A program made the translations under genes and the position numbers. From positions 14,140,640-14,204,639 of the forward strand of contig OX393581.1 of the NCBI GenBank assembly GCA_947652605.1: 64,000 nucleotides of DNA. Reading direction: 5' to 3'. The DNA is from Elmis aenea. Taxonomy: Eukaryota; Arthropoda; Insecta; Coleoptera; Elmidae. The notes below the pieces were generated by a model. The model was given only the letters and a program-made list of their open reading frames with translations, did no database searches and was not told where the DNA came from. This document shows, one piece after another, positions 22,201 through 33,022 of the stretch. Numbering within the stretch: the first letter of the stretch is position 1; each line of letters starts with the position of its first letter.

Positions 22201-25200
22201 ATCAAGTTTTCAATACATGATTACACTACAAAATATTAATGTCTACTTACCTATGAAACGTAATCTTTTTATCTTGAATATTTTTTGACTTAGTAAGACT
22301 ACAGGATTTGCAGCTAACCATTGTAGGACACACGACTCTAAGTTTTTTGACTTTTTGATTGGTCAAAACCGGCAGCCATGAGAAGCCTTTTATGTTGTCA
22401 TTTCCTCGCCGACAAACGCTGCAGTATAGTACCTATTAAAAGCTCCTTCTTTTATCTTTTTATTCAATGCTTTTTACCGGCCTAGGCCGGAAAGTAAGTT
22501 GTTCCCATACTGATGAGTTGTTTAGTTGATTAGCGCGGTCAAACAAGATATACCACTAAGTGAGATTTAACCTGTAGTTTGTTAAGTTATTGTTTAATCA
22601 TGGATGGTGACGATAGTGATTTTGGTGTCAGTGGCGGACGCAGAAAAAAATATTGTACGTAACATACCCCCGTTTACTGGACTATGCTTTAAGGACTCGC
22701 CTACGGCTCGTCCCAAAACTGCCAACACGTCCAGTAAAGTACCACTTTCCGGTCTTGTTACGTAAATAACTACGAGAAGGCAGCTCTTGGTCGGGCCGTA
22801 GGCGAGTCCTGGAAGCACACGAGTACAGTAAAGACACTTTTACGTGTGTCGTACAGTATTTTTTCTGCGTCCGCCACTGACACCAAAATCACTATCGTCA
22901 CAATCCATAATTAAACAATAACTTTTAACAAACTACATGTGAAAAAGCGCTTGGTGGTATTATGACGCTTGCTTGACAGCGCAAATCAACAAAACAAATC
23001 ATCACCATGGCAACCAGCTATTTTCCGGCCTAGGCCGGTAAAGACAACCCATTACCACGGCAACCAGTTACTTTCTGGTCTCGGCCAGTAAAGATGTATT
23101 TTCCAGCCTAAAAATTGATCGAAAACAACTAATTTTCTGGACGTACGCAAAAAAACAATGTTAATATACATTGGAACCTCTATATTTGTCATTATTCCGT
23201 TCCTGAGGGACGTACGAATATAAAATTAAGCTTTTTCCATAAGAACTAACAAAAATTGTGATAATCCGTTCCCAGTCCCGAATCTAGTACATAAAGAAAT
23301 TAAAATTTAACGACTACTTTACTTTTACGGAGGGGCAATTATGGCAAAAGCTGGAAAAAAAAGGTAGAGGATTATTGTTAGAAAAGGAATCCACCTTCTA
23401 TTAAGTCAAGTAACTAAAATTCTGGTGATCGATGTCTTTTGTTGTTCCTTTCCAACGATTTAATAGCACTTGATTTAGCAAATAACTTGTCCAATGTAGT
23501 ATGTTTTTTTCTGATTTAAAAAAATACCTGACGAATATTAGATTATGGGTCGATAGTAGAAGCATTTTGTTGCCGGAAAAATGCGACGAATATTCGATTT
23601 GACGAATATAGAGGTTCTACTGTACATGCATTATTATTATATAGGGTGCTCAGAATAAGGATGGACATTAGACAGCATGTGAATCTCTGTTATTATAAGA
23701 GATACGAAGTCGCGTAAATTAAAAATGAGCACTTTGATGGCTAATAAAAATATATAATCAAAATTGGGATATCATTCCCGATCGTTAGATATCAAAAAAT
23801 GATCGATTTTTTGAAATTTATATTGTATAATTAACGTCTCCTAAACATCGAAGTATGTCATAATTTAGACATTATCAGTGCACTTGGTTATACATTTTTT
23901 TTTACCGTTTTTACATTATTAGCTTTAAATTTTAGGCGAACGTCATATTTGATTATACTCCAATTTTAATTTTAAATTCCTATGAGACTTTTCCTCTAAT
24001 TTAACCAAATTCGTATCTCTTATAATCATCGAAATCACGATGTTTGCTGCTTATACTTGTCACTTTTTATTAGAAAATTAGTTTAAAAAACCCGAAAGAT
24101 TGGTTGGAAAGTTAAATTAATTTTGTATTTGTTTTAGGTTATGGTAATTTAGCACCAACTGCACCTATAACTAGGATATTTTTAATATTTTATGCATTAG
24201 TGGGTGTACCACTTAATGGTATTGTGATAGTGACTTTAGGAGAATATTTTGCCAAATCTGTGAGTATCCATATTCATATTCAATATCATATTTTATTTTC
24301 TGTTGTAAACAATTTAAAAAAAATACTCCAGATGTATGATATGCTGGATTTAGATAAAATGGCGTTGAAACTAGCAGAATTTCATTCAGAAAAACTTTTT
24401 AATGTGCTTACAGGGTACCTATATCTTAAATATTGCGAAAAAATTCAGGAGGTGATTTCTTTTCGAAAATTAAGGGGGTATTGTTATATATTTGTTTCTT
24501 AGACGTCTCCTTTCGTAGTTACATCCCCCTAAAGGGCAGTGGTCAAATTAGGTTTTTATTTTATTTTTCAAATTTGGATAAATGTAGGAGAATGATATTT
24601 GGTAGATGTCTTATACTTATTAAAAGGTTTTCCATAGTAATATTTTCAATAATCTCCCACCTTCACAGAGGCTGTTGTTTTTTTAATCAGAACGTTTTGG
24701 TGGGTTAATATTTTGCATTTTAAAAATTTTATTTTAAAAGCTTCATTTTTTTTTAGAAACTTTTTCTATTCTTTAAGTTTTCTCGTAAAACCTACAGTTT
24801 TTGAGTACTACATAAAACATGAACCGTCAAAAATTCCAATATAAAACAATTCATTTTGGTGGTTGCCATGGTTTGTTTATGTTCATATTAGGTAGAATTG
24901 ATGGGCGTTTTAGCGTTGTCGCCGCGTAAACGTCAAAATGAATTACACCCATCAAATCTACCCAATATAAACATAAACAAACCATGGTAACCACCAAAAT
25001 GAATAGTTTTATATTGGAATATTTAATGGTGCATGTTTACTTATTTTATTTTTTACTCAAAAACTATCGATTTTTCAGGAAAAAAAATCTAAATAAATCA
25101 AGCTTTAAAAAAAATGTAAATTTGCAAAATTTCAACGCACCAAAAAGTTCTGATTAAAAACCAACAGGTCGCACTTAAACAATAAAAAAAGTTTCTAAAA

Positions 25201-28200
25201 AAATGAAGCTTTTAAAATAAAAATTTTAAATTGCAAAATATTAACCCACCAAAACGTTCTGATTAAAAAAACAACAGGGGTTGCACTTGCAGCCCCCTGT
25301 GAAGGTGGGAGATGATTGAAAATATTACTATGGGAACCCTCGCGATAAGTTCAAAACATATACCAAATATCATTCTCCTACATTTTCCAAATTTGAGAAA
25401 TAAAATAAAAACCTAATTTTACCGCTACCCTTTAGGGGGGTGTAACTCCGAAAGAGGACGTCTAAGAATAAGGGGTTTATAAAAAAGTCCCCCCTTCATT
25501 TTCGATTAGGAATCACCTCCCGAATTTTTTCGCAATATTTAAGAAACACCCTGTATAATAATTCAAACATTAATGTAGAACAAGCTTTTAAGAAAAACGG
25601 GGCCAATATTTTTAAAATTCTGATTTTTAAACTACTTATAATCAAAATTTTACCAGAAAAATCTTATCAAGGTCACTTTTTTGTATGGAAAACAATTTTT
25701 ATCTCTTAGATTTTTGTGTATTTGGAATAATGTAATTTTTAACGCTTTGGATCTCAGGCCTCAGCTATAGTCAAGCAAATCATTTAAAAAAAGTACCGTC
25801 AAACAATTTTAAATATAATTTCTTATTTCCGACTGAGTTTTACCTAACATAATTACTTTTTCAATCGTGAAAATTTGCTGGTTATAAAAAACTGGAAAAT
25901 CTTAATCCCTATTTAAGATATCAATTTTTTTTCTAGTTTAAACGATTATACAAACGCTGGAAAACTGCCAGTATGTCGGATGACTTAGCTAAAGTGGGCC
26001 TGATAGGCCAGATAGGCCTATATTTGCTTCCTGGTTTAACGTTTTTCATGGTAATACCGTCTATAGTTATCAAATACTACGAAGATTGGCCATGGAGTTT
26101 GTCCATCTCTTATTGTTTCGTAACGATATCTACAATCGGTTTTGGAGATTTTGTAGCAGGTGAGAGAAAAAATTTGTGATAACTGATAATTTATAAATTA
26201 TAGTGTTATGTTTACTACAAAATATTGATAACGCGTGTTATTTATTGTTGTTACTATCATGCACTACGACTTGTTTTTTTGATATAGTTCGACAAATCCA
26301 AAAAATTTAATTTTTTTCCTTTTCAAGCAGCAGATATGTTACTTAATCAGTAGGTAAGTTACATGCATGAATATATTACCTATTGTAAATGGTATTTAAT
26401 AGATAAACGAAATCGCTCAAACAATAATAACAACAGAACAAGTAAAAATGTTTAATGACGCTATGAAGTTTATTAAAGTAGGTTATTATTCAGTACATAT
26501 TTGTTTACATTTGCAACAATGTGTAGTTGATAGACAAATAGATTTTTTAAATTCTGTTCAAGGTGCATTAAAATGTAACAACTGTATCAGTAAAGTATGT
26601 ACTACTCGTAAAACGATACATACACAGTTATTACTTTACAATAGGGGTGACCAAATTTACTTGAAATACGATTTAAAAATTTAAAAAAGTAATTTAATTT
26701 ATTTATTTATAAATATAAGCTGTTTCAGACCACCCGTACTAGCACTTTTATATGAAAATGACAAAGTTGGGGAAAATGTTATGTCAAAAGTGCATATGTA
26801 TTCAGAATTGACTGATGCTATATCGGTTTTCGTGATTAAACCGGAAGTGACCAAATCCGGAAGTAAATTTAAAAACTCAAATGGAATCATCTGGTTTTTA
26901 TTGCATAATTAAAAAGATATTTGATGAAAAAACACTTTTTACTTGAAACATTTCTTGATTATCCGTATAGTTTGTAATCGATTGGACCTAAATCATAACA
27001 ATATTCAAAACCCTTACGGGTGTAACGTGCAACTGAGTTCTGGACACTCCCTTTTTTTCGTTTTTTAAATTTTTTTTACATTTTTGGAAAGAGGAAGCAA
27101 TTTTGAATACAACTGCACAATTTTAGGTAACTTTTAAAACCTCAAATACTTTTCGGACTTTTTTTAAACGGAATTGTAGTGGTACATTAACCAAAATTGT
27201 GCAGTTGTATCCAAAATTTCTTCGTCTTGACAAAAATGTAAAAATATACAGGCTGTTCCTTTTGAAATAACAAACTTATTGTCATTTCCGGCGAAACTGG
27301 AAGTAAAACAATAGTTTACATAGGTATGTTCAAATAATCCAGTTTTCTTACACATACAGGGTGCGCCATTAGTGCGATAAAGTCCATTATTGCCCTTAAT
27401 GTCAACTTAATAAAAAAAAGTTTTTAATGAAACTTATAGTATTTCTAGAGGTGCATGTTTTAAAATTATTTCCAAGTATACAGGGTGTTTCATAAAAGTG
27501 GGGCGTCACTAAAGGTATTTTTTTTAAATTGAACACCCAGTATATTTTTGCATAATCGAATTCAGCAGGAAAATCTCCATATGACGGTATTTTGTTTTTT
27601 TCATTTTTTTGCGACGTTGCCAATTTATCTTAAAAAATCTTTGAATTTCCAGAAAAACAGGGTACAATACTTGTCAAGAGCACAACGTTATGAGTAATAA
27701 TTGGCAAATGATATTTTGCACATACAAAGTCAAAAGGTGTAGTCACAGTCTAAATACATCAAAATTAATTTATATTTTACAGGGTGTTTCTTATAGATGT
27801 GCCAACTTCCCAATTTTCAAACATCAATAACTTTATTTTTTCAAATGGAACACCTAGTATATTATTACGTCATTTTGTTGCATTTTTGTTTTTCTTCAAC
27901 TTTTCTTAATACTTACCTATACCTAAAATGAATATTTTCTGAGATATTTACATTTTACTTATTCTTATAAGCGTTGTGTAGGAATTTCCTAGTTTTCTCG
28001 GAGTAGGCCCCGACTTTGACAATAGAAACAATAATTTCTGTAGTAACAAATGTCAGAGTAAATTGCTGTCAATTGTTAAAACATAAATAAATGAGTATAA
28101 CATATGCAATATGAATTTTCCAAAAATAGAATTGATTGATACGGTCTATGTTGAGGGTGGCGTATTTTCGATGCCCATACAGGGGGGGTATCTCGGTAAT

Positions 28201-31200
28201 TTTCAGAGATTAAAAAAAAGCTATATTTCGAAAATTAAAAAAGATATCAAAAATCTGTTTACGACAATAAATTCCTCTCGAAAAAAGAAACCGAGATTAC
28301 GTACTTAGTTTTTTTAAATCTCTAATAACGGAGATACCCCCCCTGTATGGGCATCGAAAATACGCCACCCTCAACATAGACCGTATCAATCAATTCTTTT
28401 TTTGGAAAATTCATATTGCATATGTTATACTCATTTATTTATGTTTTAACAATTGACAGCAATTTACGCTGACATTTGTTACTACAGAAACTATTGTTTC
28501 TATTGTCAAAGTCGGGGCCTACTCCGAGAAAACTAGGAAATTCCTACACAACGCTTATAAGAATAGGTAAAATGTAAATATCACAGAAAATATTCATTTT
28601 AGGTATAGGTAAGTATTAAGAAAAGTTGAAGAAAAACAAAAATGCAACAAAATCACCTAATAATATACAGGGTGTTCCATTTGAAAAAATAAAGTTATTG
28701 ATGTTTGAAAATTGGGAAGTTGGCACATCTATAAGAAACACCCTGTATAATATAAATTAATTTTGATGTATTTAGACTATGACTACACCTTTTGACTTTG
28801 TATGTGCAAAATATCATTTGCCAATTACTATTCATAACGTTGTGCTCTTGGCAAGTATTGTACCCTGTTTTTCTGGAAATTCAAAGATTTTTTAAGATAA
28901 ATTGGCAACGTCGCAAAAAAATGAAAAATACAAAATACTGTCATATGGAGATTTTCTTGCTGAATTCGATTATGCAAAAATATACTGGGTGTTCAATTTA
29001 AAAAAAATACCTTTAGTGACGCCCCACTTTTATGAAACACCCTGTATACTTGAAAATAATTTTAAAACATGCACTTCCAGAAATACTATAAGTTTCAATA
29101 AAAACTTTTTTTTATTAAGTTGACATTAAGGGCAATAATGGACTTTATCGCACTAATGGCGCACCCTGTATGTCTAAAATTTCAAATTTCATTTAATGAT
29201 GGTTCCATTGAAGTTTTTAAATTTACTTCCGGATTTGGTCACTTCCGGTTTAATCACGAAACCGCTAAAGCGTCAATCAATTCTACATGTGCATTTTTCT
29301 CACAATTTTTTCCTCCATCTTTTCGAATAAAAGTGCTGGTACGGTTGGTTTGAAACATCCTGTATAAATAAGCATTGATTTTCGACAAGAAATCCTTTAA
29401 GAATATAGTTATTTATGTACCAAGGCAATAAAGTTCGACTTTTTATCACGAGTGTGGATATTATTTGCCGAGACGAAGTCTCGCCAAATAACTACGCGAG
29501 TGATAAAAACTTTACTGCCGAGGTGCATATTAAATTTTTTCTGCAATCGTCAAAGAAATAGCGAAAAATCAAGCAAATACATAGTTTTACTTCATCTGTC
29601 AGATTCTTATTCGCCTATCAAATATGCATCTTTGAACAAAAGCACGCTCAATTTTTCTAAATTCAACCAATGAGCGTAGCCTAAAAGTATTTTTTACTGC
29701 CTAGGCAGTAAAAATGATTATTACAGACGCTTTTGGGTACTTATTGAGCTAGTTGTTTAGTGACGAATTTTACAGTATAATTCTCCAATCGAAAATCGCA
29801 ATTGATCAATTAATCCCAATAGACGTGCTAGCCATTTTGATTCACACGGACGTTAATATCTGCTTTTGAAAAAAGTATTCAACGAATTGTTTGTACAAAC
29901 TTTTTAATATGAAGAACGTGAGTATCTTGGAAACCGTTAGTGATAAAAAGACGGTTTAATTACCAAGACTAAGCCAGAAATATGTGCTTATGAGGATTTC
30001 TCAAATTTGACATTTTTGCTTGTCCCTGGATTCAGGGAATAAATCGGTCTTCTTTCCGGGATCCCTGTATGTAATAAGTGACGTCAATATTTTGAAATAA
30101 ATTACCAGAAAAAAGATGGGACAGTTTGTTACTTAGAAACATCTCTTAGTCATATTATACATAATACATTTTGTTCCATGATTATCATAAATAATAAAAT
30201 TATTTTGGTGAGAGAACATAAATTTTAAAAATATTACCTTTGCAATTTCATATTAATGAACACAATAACATAATTTTTAAAATGAATTTTTGTATTACGA
30301 TTTAAGGAAACAAAGTTGATTTATGCTCCAGTCACTTAGTCTTTTTCTTAATTTATTAACAGACCGTCTTACCGCACAAAAAGGCCTCTTAGTTTCTATT
30401 AACATGCGTTTTTAGAGCATTTAGCAGTAGAGACATCGTTTTTATCAATAAATGTTTTATAAGCTATTTTGCTTCGCATTACAAGTGTGCACAAAAAATG
30501 AACTGTAAACGTATTGCAATGATATAAACTTTGTCATAGAGACATACTATGGCCGTGCAAAATTTGTTATTACAAACCAAAGAAACTATAAGAATAAAGT
30601 TTTTTCATAATTTAATATTAGGAAAATACACGAAAATAACATTGGCTAAAGATCCCAGGATTTGCCAGGACAATAAGTATTTCCCGGGAAATATAAAGTA
30701 TAAAATGGACCGAGATCCCGGGAGAGCAACCCTAATGGTTTAAATGCTTGTCAGAAACATTCTTCGCCCACAATTCTTCGCCTCCTCAATTCTTCGCCTC
30801 CTCAATTCTTCGCCTCCTCAATTCTTCGCCCACAATTCTTCGCCTACACAATTCTTCGCCCACAATTCTTCGCTGTCACAATTTTCGCACAAATTTTGTT
30901 TGTAAATATGATTGTTTTTATTTATAACGTAATTGTTACAGATTATTTTACATTCGGTTAGGTTAGGTCAGGTTAATTTAATTTTTATTCATGCTATAAT
31001 AACATAAACAAGATTAAAAATCACAACATACGCTATATATGTAGCAATTTTTAAACATAATATTATAAGAAGTATATACAAGCTGTTGCTTTAGGCTAAT
31101 GTAAAATAATCTGTAAAAATTACGTTATAAATAAAAACAATCACATTTGCAAATAAAATATTTGTGATATGCTTGTGCGGCGAAAAATTGTGGCGGCGAA

Positions 31201-32987
31201 GAATTGTGGTGGCGAAGAATTGTGTAGGCGAAGAAATGTGGGCGAAGAATTGTGGAGGCGAAGAATTGTGGGCGAAGAATTGTGGGCAAAGAATTGTGGG
31301 CGAAGAATGTTCCTAGACCCGTTTAAATGCATGTAAGCCGGGATCATTTTTGAACCAAGGGCAATGGAGCTTTTTTGATAGTTCTTTTTACTTGTAAAAA
31401 TGTTTTAACAGCTCCTTTTGTAAAAGTTTGATTTAAGTGATTTATGTTAAGTTTATGTGTTTCTTTACGCTTTTAGGCACAAACGACAACGACTGGGGAA
31501 AGCCATACTTCGGATGGTACAAAGCATTTCTCCTAATTTGGATTATATTTGGATTAGGATATGGAGTGATGGTAATAGGATTTATAACGAGAGGAATGAG
31601 GCACAAGAAAATTCGCGAACTCGAGCACAAACTAGCCACGAATATCAAAAAGACGCCGATTAAGGTGCGCGAGGAATTACGGTCCCTCTTAAACGAATTT
31701 TTGTTCTTACGCGTGAAACCAGTGTACAGAGAAAATTTCATCCGCGCGCCTGCTTTCCATGAAAAGAAGAGCTCCAGTTGTCCCGATTTAACTATATTCC
31801 AGAATCTACATTCTCCGACGACGTTGAGAAAACGTGCGTTTTCGGTATGTGACCAAGGTTCGGACGAAGATCTTCCGCGAGTTAAATCAGACTCTGACCT
31901 AAGTCGCATTGATAGAGAACGAACATTTAATCCTAGCGCCGCAGTTGTCGAGCCTAGCGAGTTGTTGATTAGGGTTGTCAATGCTCTGGGTAATTACGAC
32001 ACCTTGCAAAGTAGTGGCACGGACACAATGGGTGTAGATGGATTTACCGATAGTCAGATACTTTCCAGTGAAAATTACGGTTCTGAATGGACTTTAGGCA
32101 GTCGAAAACTGTCGGCTATTCCGTCGCGAATTGCACGAGGGCGTGCTTCAAGTGAAACTCGTTTTCCTATCTATGATAGTGTTGATAAGACTCCTGATTT
32201 AACTTGGTATGGACAAGAATCAACCATAAAACTACAAGAATTAAGAGAACGAGCTAAATACGGCAGAAATCGTAGTAGAACATTGCCTGTACAACAAGCG
32301 TTTATCCAACCAAGTAATTTACTAACGCGAATCAAAAATACCTTCAAATCAACAAAGGACGGAGAAAAACCGAAGCAAGTTGATGTAGAACGCCAAGATT
32401 ATATCGAAAGAACCCCTCAAGGAAGCATTTTCACTGATGATCTCTTTCGCAGTAATCGCCCACGTAATGAAAGAAGTTCAGTATTCTCATCACTGAGCGG
32501 TCACGTACTGGAAGAAACTACCATCGCAGACTTTATACGTGCTTTAGCTGCCGTTAGCGTGCCGGAAACAGTTGAAGAAGTACCGTCAACGCCACGTCGC
32601 AAATTGGGTACCGCCGGCCTAACACCACCAAAACCTCAATCCCCATTACGACTGCGAAGATTCGCCATACGTCCCGTTCCGAACTCGCGAAGGTCGTCCT
32701 TGATGCCAGCTCCTTCCTCAAACGACAACTCGCGCCGAAGACTTTCCTTAAGGCCGGAAGTTTCTATTATAGGGGGACGAGATTTCTTCGCTCCACCTCC
32801 ACCTTATACCCCTTTGTTGCAAAACTTGAATGAACCCCCTCCCGCAACCAAAGTAAAACATAGACGATTTTCTTTAAGGCCTGTGCCAAACAGTGCCGTT
32901 CCCGGCCCACTACAGCGTCAAGTTATGCGTTTGCGACGCGATTCTAATAAATCAGTTAAGGATAGCATTGAAGAAAATCCATATTGA
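19131..32987 (+). CDS. Ork1: Two-pore-domain potassium channel, Ork1 type (5 coding exons)
   Basis: Joined exons 19131-19275, 21261-21434, 24138-24259, 25937-26159 and 31477-32987 give 724 residues. The product is a K+ leak channel at the plasma membrane, working as a dimer of two-pore subunits. Membrane segments lie at about 7-27, 118-140, 172-193 and 236-258. The filters are TIGYG (105-109) and TIGFG (213-217). The extracellular cap has Cys72 and an NMT sequon at 79-81. The long cytoplasmic tail holds SCPDL, RKRAFSV, SDSDLSRIDRE and TIADFIRAL, blocks also found in the Drosophila open rectifier channel. All introns are GT-AG with compatible phases. The MSKRQW start aligns with the fly MSPNRW start. 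The introns are loaded with transposons; the exons are clean. Confidence 0.95.
19587..19971. mobile_element. TA-type MITE in Ork1 intron 1
   Basis: Ends GAGGGTGGTCCACTTTC and, inverted, (C)AGGGTGGTCAAGAGAC; TA at 19585-19586 and 19972-19973. 385 bp, non-coding. The terminal motif is close to family E (GGGTGGTCC). Confidence 0.65.
20126..20361. mobile_element. hAT MITE in Ork1 intron 1
   Basis: The 8-bp flanks are CTCATGAC (20118-20125) and CTCATGGC (20362-20369), one mismatch. Ends are CAGGACCGGCT and, inverted, TAAGGCTGGCT. 236 bp, non-coding. Confidence 0.6.
21261..21434 (+). CDS. Ork1: Ork1 coding exon 2
   Basis: Acceptor TTTTAG (21259-21260), donor ATAG|GTAAGG. Encodes the cap region and the first pore helix, WDFYHSLFFVITVVTTIG. 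The codon for the filter glycine is split by the intron, as is common in K2P genes. Confidence 0.94.
21770..23150. mobile_element. Large fold-back element in Ork1 intron 2
   Basis: The left arm, from about 21770 (GTCTAGAAAATCAGTTG..., GGCCTAGG-type motifs, GGTTGCCATGG), is matched inverted by the right arm ending near 23150 (...CAACTAATTTTCTGGACG). A second left-arm copy of the GGCCTAGGCCGG block lies at about 22480. The arms differ in length: the left carries about 600 bp extra. The centre is the CAGTGGCGG-ended unit at 22629-22879. I could not define a target duplication. MULE-like or Foldback-like are both possible. Confidence 0.6.
22629..22879. mobile_element. hAT-like inverted-repeat unit at the heart of the fold-back element
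   Basis: Ends CAGTGGCGGACGCAGAAAAA and its exact inverse, typical of hAT MITEs. The 8-bp flanks (TTTGGTGT left, ACACCAAA right) are inverted complements, not direct repeats, because the flanking arms are themselves a palindrome. The interior has further inverted segments (GGACTCGCCTACGG). Confidence 0.6.
23169..23622. mobile_element. pogo/Tigger-like MITE in Ork1 intron 2
   Basis: Ends CATTGGAACCTCTATATTTG and, inverted, CAGTAGAACCTCTATATTCG, flanked by TA (23167-23168, 23623-23624). 454 bp, no ORF. CAGTxGAACCTC termini with TA duplication are characteristic of pogo-derived miniature elements. Confidence 0.7.
23643..24062. mobile_element. Family L-like MITE remnant just upstream of Ork1 exon 3
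   Basis: Begins with a TA-preceded GGGTGCTCAGAATAAGG. Internal inverted segments are AGAGATACGAAGTCGCGTAA near 23699 and its partner ...TTCGTATCTCTTATAAT near 24010. The right terminus is absent. Confidence 0.4.
24138..24259 (+). CDS. Ork1: Ork1 coding exon 3
   Basis: Acceptor TTTTAG (24136-24137), donor AAATCT|GTGAGT. Completes filter 1 (GYGN) and encodes the second membrane helix, with the VGVPLNGIVI motif and GEYF after it. Confidence 0.94.
24411..25553. mobile_element. Family I fold-back MITE in Ork1 intron 3
   Basis: Left end CAGGGTACCTATATCTTAAA (TA 24409-24410), right end ...TTAAGAAACACCCTG (TA 25554-25555). The arms are long inverted copies meeting near 24930-24980, with a GTTTACGCGGCGACAACGC-type loop region. 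1143 bp, no transposase; open frames within arms are by-products of the repeat. Confidence 0.8.
25937..26159 (+). CDS. Ork1: Ork1 coding exon 4
   Basis: Acceptor TTCTAG (25935-25936), donor GCAG|GTGAGA. Encodes the loop after helix 2, helix 3 and the second pore with TIGFGDF. WPWSLSISYCFVTISTIGFG is the classic P2 region. Confidence 0.94.
26160..26714. other. Ork1 intron 4, proximal part without recognised elements
   Basis: AT-rich with a short unconserved + strand open frame at 26448-26684. I see nothing functional. Confidence 0.45.
26717..29362. mobile_element. Family A fold-back MITE, copy 2, split by a large palindrome
   Basis: Ends match family A copy 1: (A)AGCTGTTTCAGACCACCCG on the left and ...TTTGAAACATCCTG on the right, with TA at 26715-26716 and 29363-29364. 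The left arm and palindromic core occupy about 26717-27354 and the truncated right arm 29171-29362. Host sequence continues across the insertion (…CACATA|TGTCTAAAATTT), as it does uninterrupted near 2820-2840 of copy 1. Confidence 0.8.
27357..29168. mobile_element. 1812-bp concentric palindrome with four nested pairs of MITE ends
   Basis: Flanked by TA (27355-27356, 29169-29170). TA-flanked CAGGG/CCCTG pairs occur at 27357/29168, 27481/29044, 27780/28745 and 28180/28345. In every pair the two coordinates sum to 56525, so all share the axis between 28262 and 28263. The 906-bp arms differ by scattered substitutions by eye and show no net length difference. The inner loop is roughly 95 nt. No coding capacity. 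See findings. Confidence 0.85.
29405..29560. mobile_element. Partial copy of family K fold-back element
   Basis: TAGTTATTTATGTACCAAGG followed by ...GCCGAGGTGCATATTA matches the left arm of the complete element at 51816-52254. The right arm is not present. Confidence 0.5.
29990..30733. mobile_element. hAT-like element copy 1 (CCCGGGA-rich subterminal), right end preserved
   Basis: Shares several hundred bases with 55443-55895 (for example TGAACACAATAACATAATTT). Ends on the right in ...CCCGGGAGAGCAACCCTA, which mirrors the TAGGGTT start of the other copy. It has no transposase. The Foldback-like element at 30748 sits next to its right end. Confidence 0.55.
30748..31320. mobile_element. Foldback-like element with tandem 15-bp terminal units and 10-bp target duplication
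   Basis: GTTTAAATGC is duplicated directly at 30738-30747 and 31321-31330. The left arm starts TTGTCAGAAACATTCTTCGCC (split: TTGTCAGAAAC / ATTCTTCGCC) and repeats units around CAATTCTTCGCC about eight times to roughly 30890. The right arm repeats the inverse (GGCGAAGAATTG) from about 31186 to 31310. Inner inverted segments (ATTTATAACGTAATT...) flank a short unique centre. Tandem subterminal repeats within long inverted repeats plus a 9-10 bp duplication are features of Foldback and MULE-type elements. Confidence 0.8.
31477..32987 (+). CDS. Ork1: Ork1 coding exon 5 (terminal)
   Basis: Acceptor TTTTAG (31475-31476), phase 1, stop TGA at 32985-32987. Encodes helix 4 (YKAFLLIWIIFGLGYGVMVI), then about 465 cytoplasmic residues rich in Ser, Arg and Pro with the conserved Ork1 tail blocks. 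Repeated RRxSLRP/RRFSLRP-like motifs near the end are potential basophilic kinase sites, which is inference. GC content and codon use stand out from the AT-rich surroundings, consistent with strong coding constraint. Confidence 0.95.
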
Positions 32988-33011
32988 AACACAAAATTGC
33001 GTTATTAAGTT

Positions 33012-33017
33012 AATAAA
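33012..33017 (+). terminator. Ork1: Poly(A) signal of Ork1
   Basis: AATAAA lies 25 bp after the stop codon. The next transposon (33023) begins 6 bp further on, so cleavage would fall inside the MITE. Confidence 0.6.
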
Positions 33018-33022
33018 ATATA

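Noticed and set aside
24200..24708. Two + strand open frames after Ork1 exon 3
   Set aside because: The first is exon 3 running past its donor into the intron, and the second lies in the arm of the family I MITE.
28111..28308. + strand ORF of 65 codons at the palindrome centre
   Set aside because: Arises from the arm and loop of the concentric palindrome; no protein similarity recognised.
30757..30895. Regular short repeats resembling a CRISPR array
   Set aside because: The units are contiguous without unique spacers, are mirrored in inverse at 31186-31310, and lie in a eukaryotic intron between direct 10-bp duplications, so this is a transposon end.
31442..31981. Long - strand open frame of 179 codons
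   Set aside because: It is antisense to Ork1 exon 5, whose + frame has clear conservation; the - frame shows no motif.
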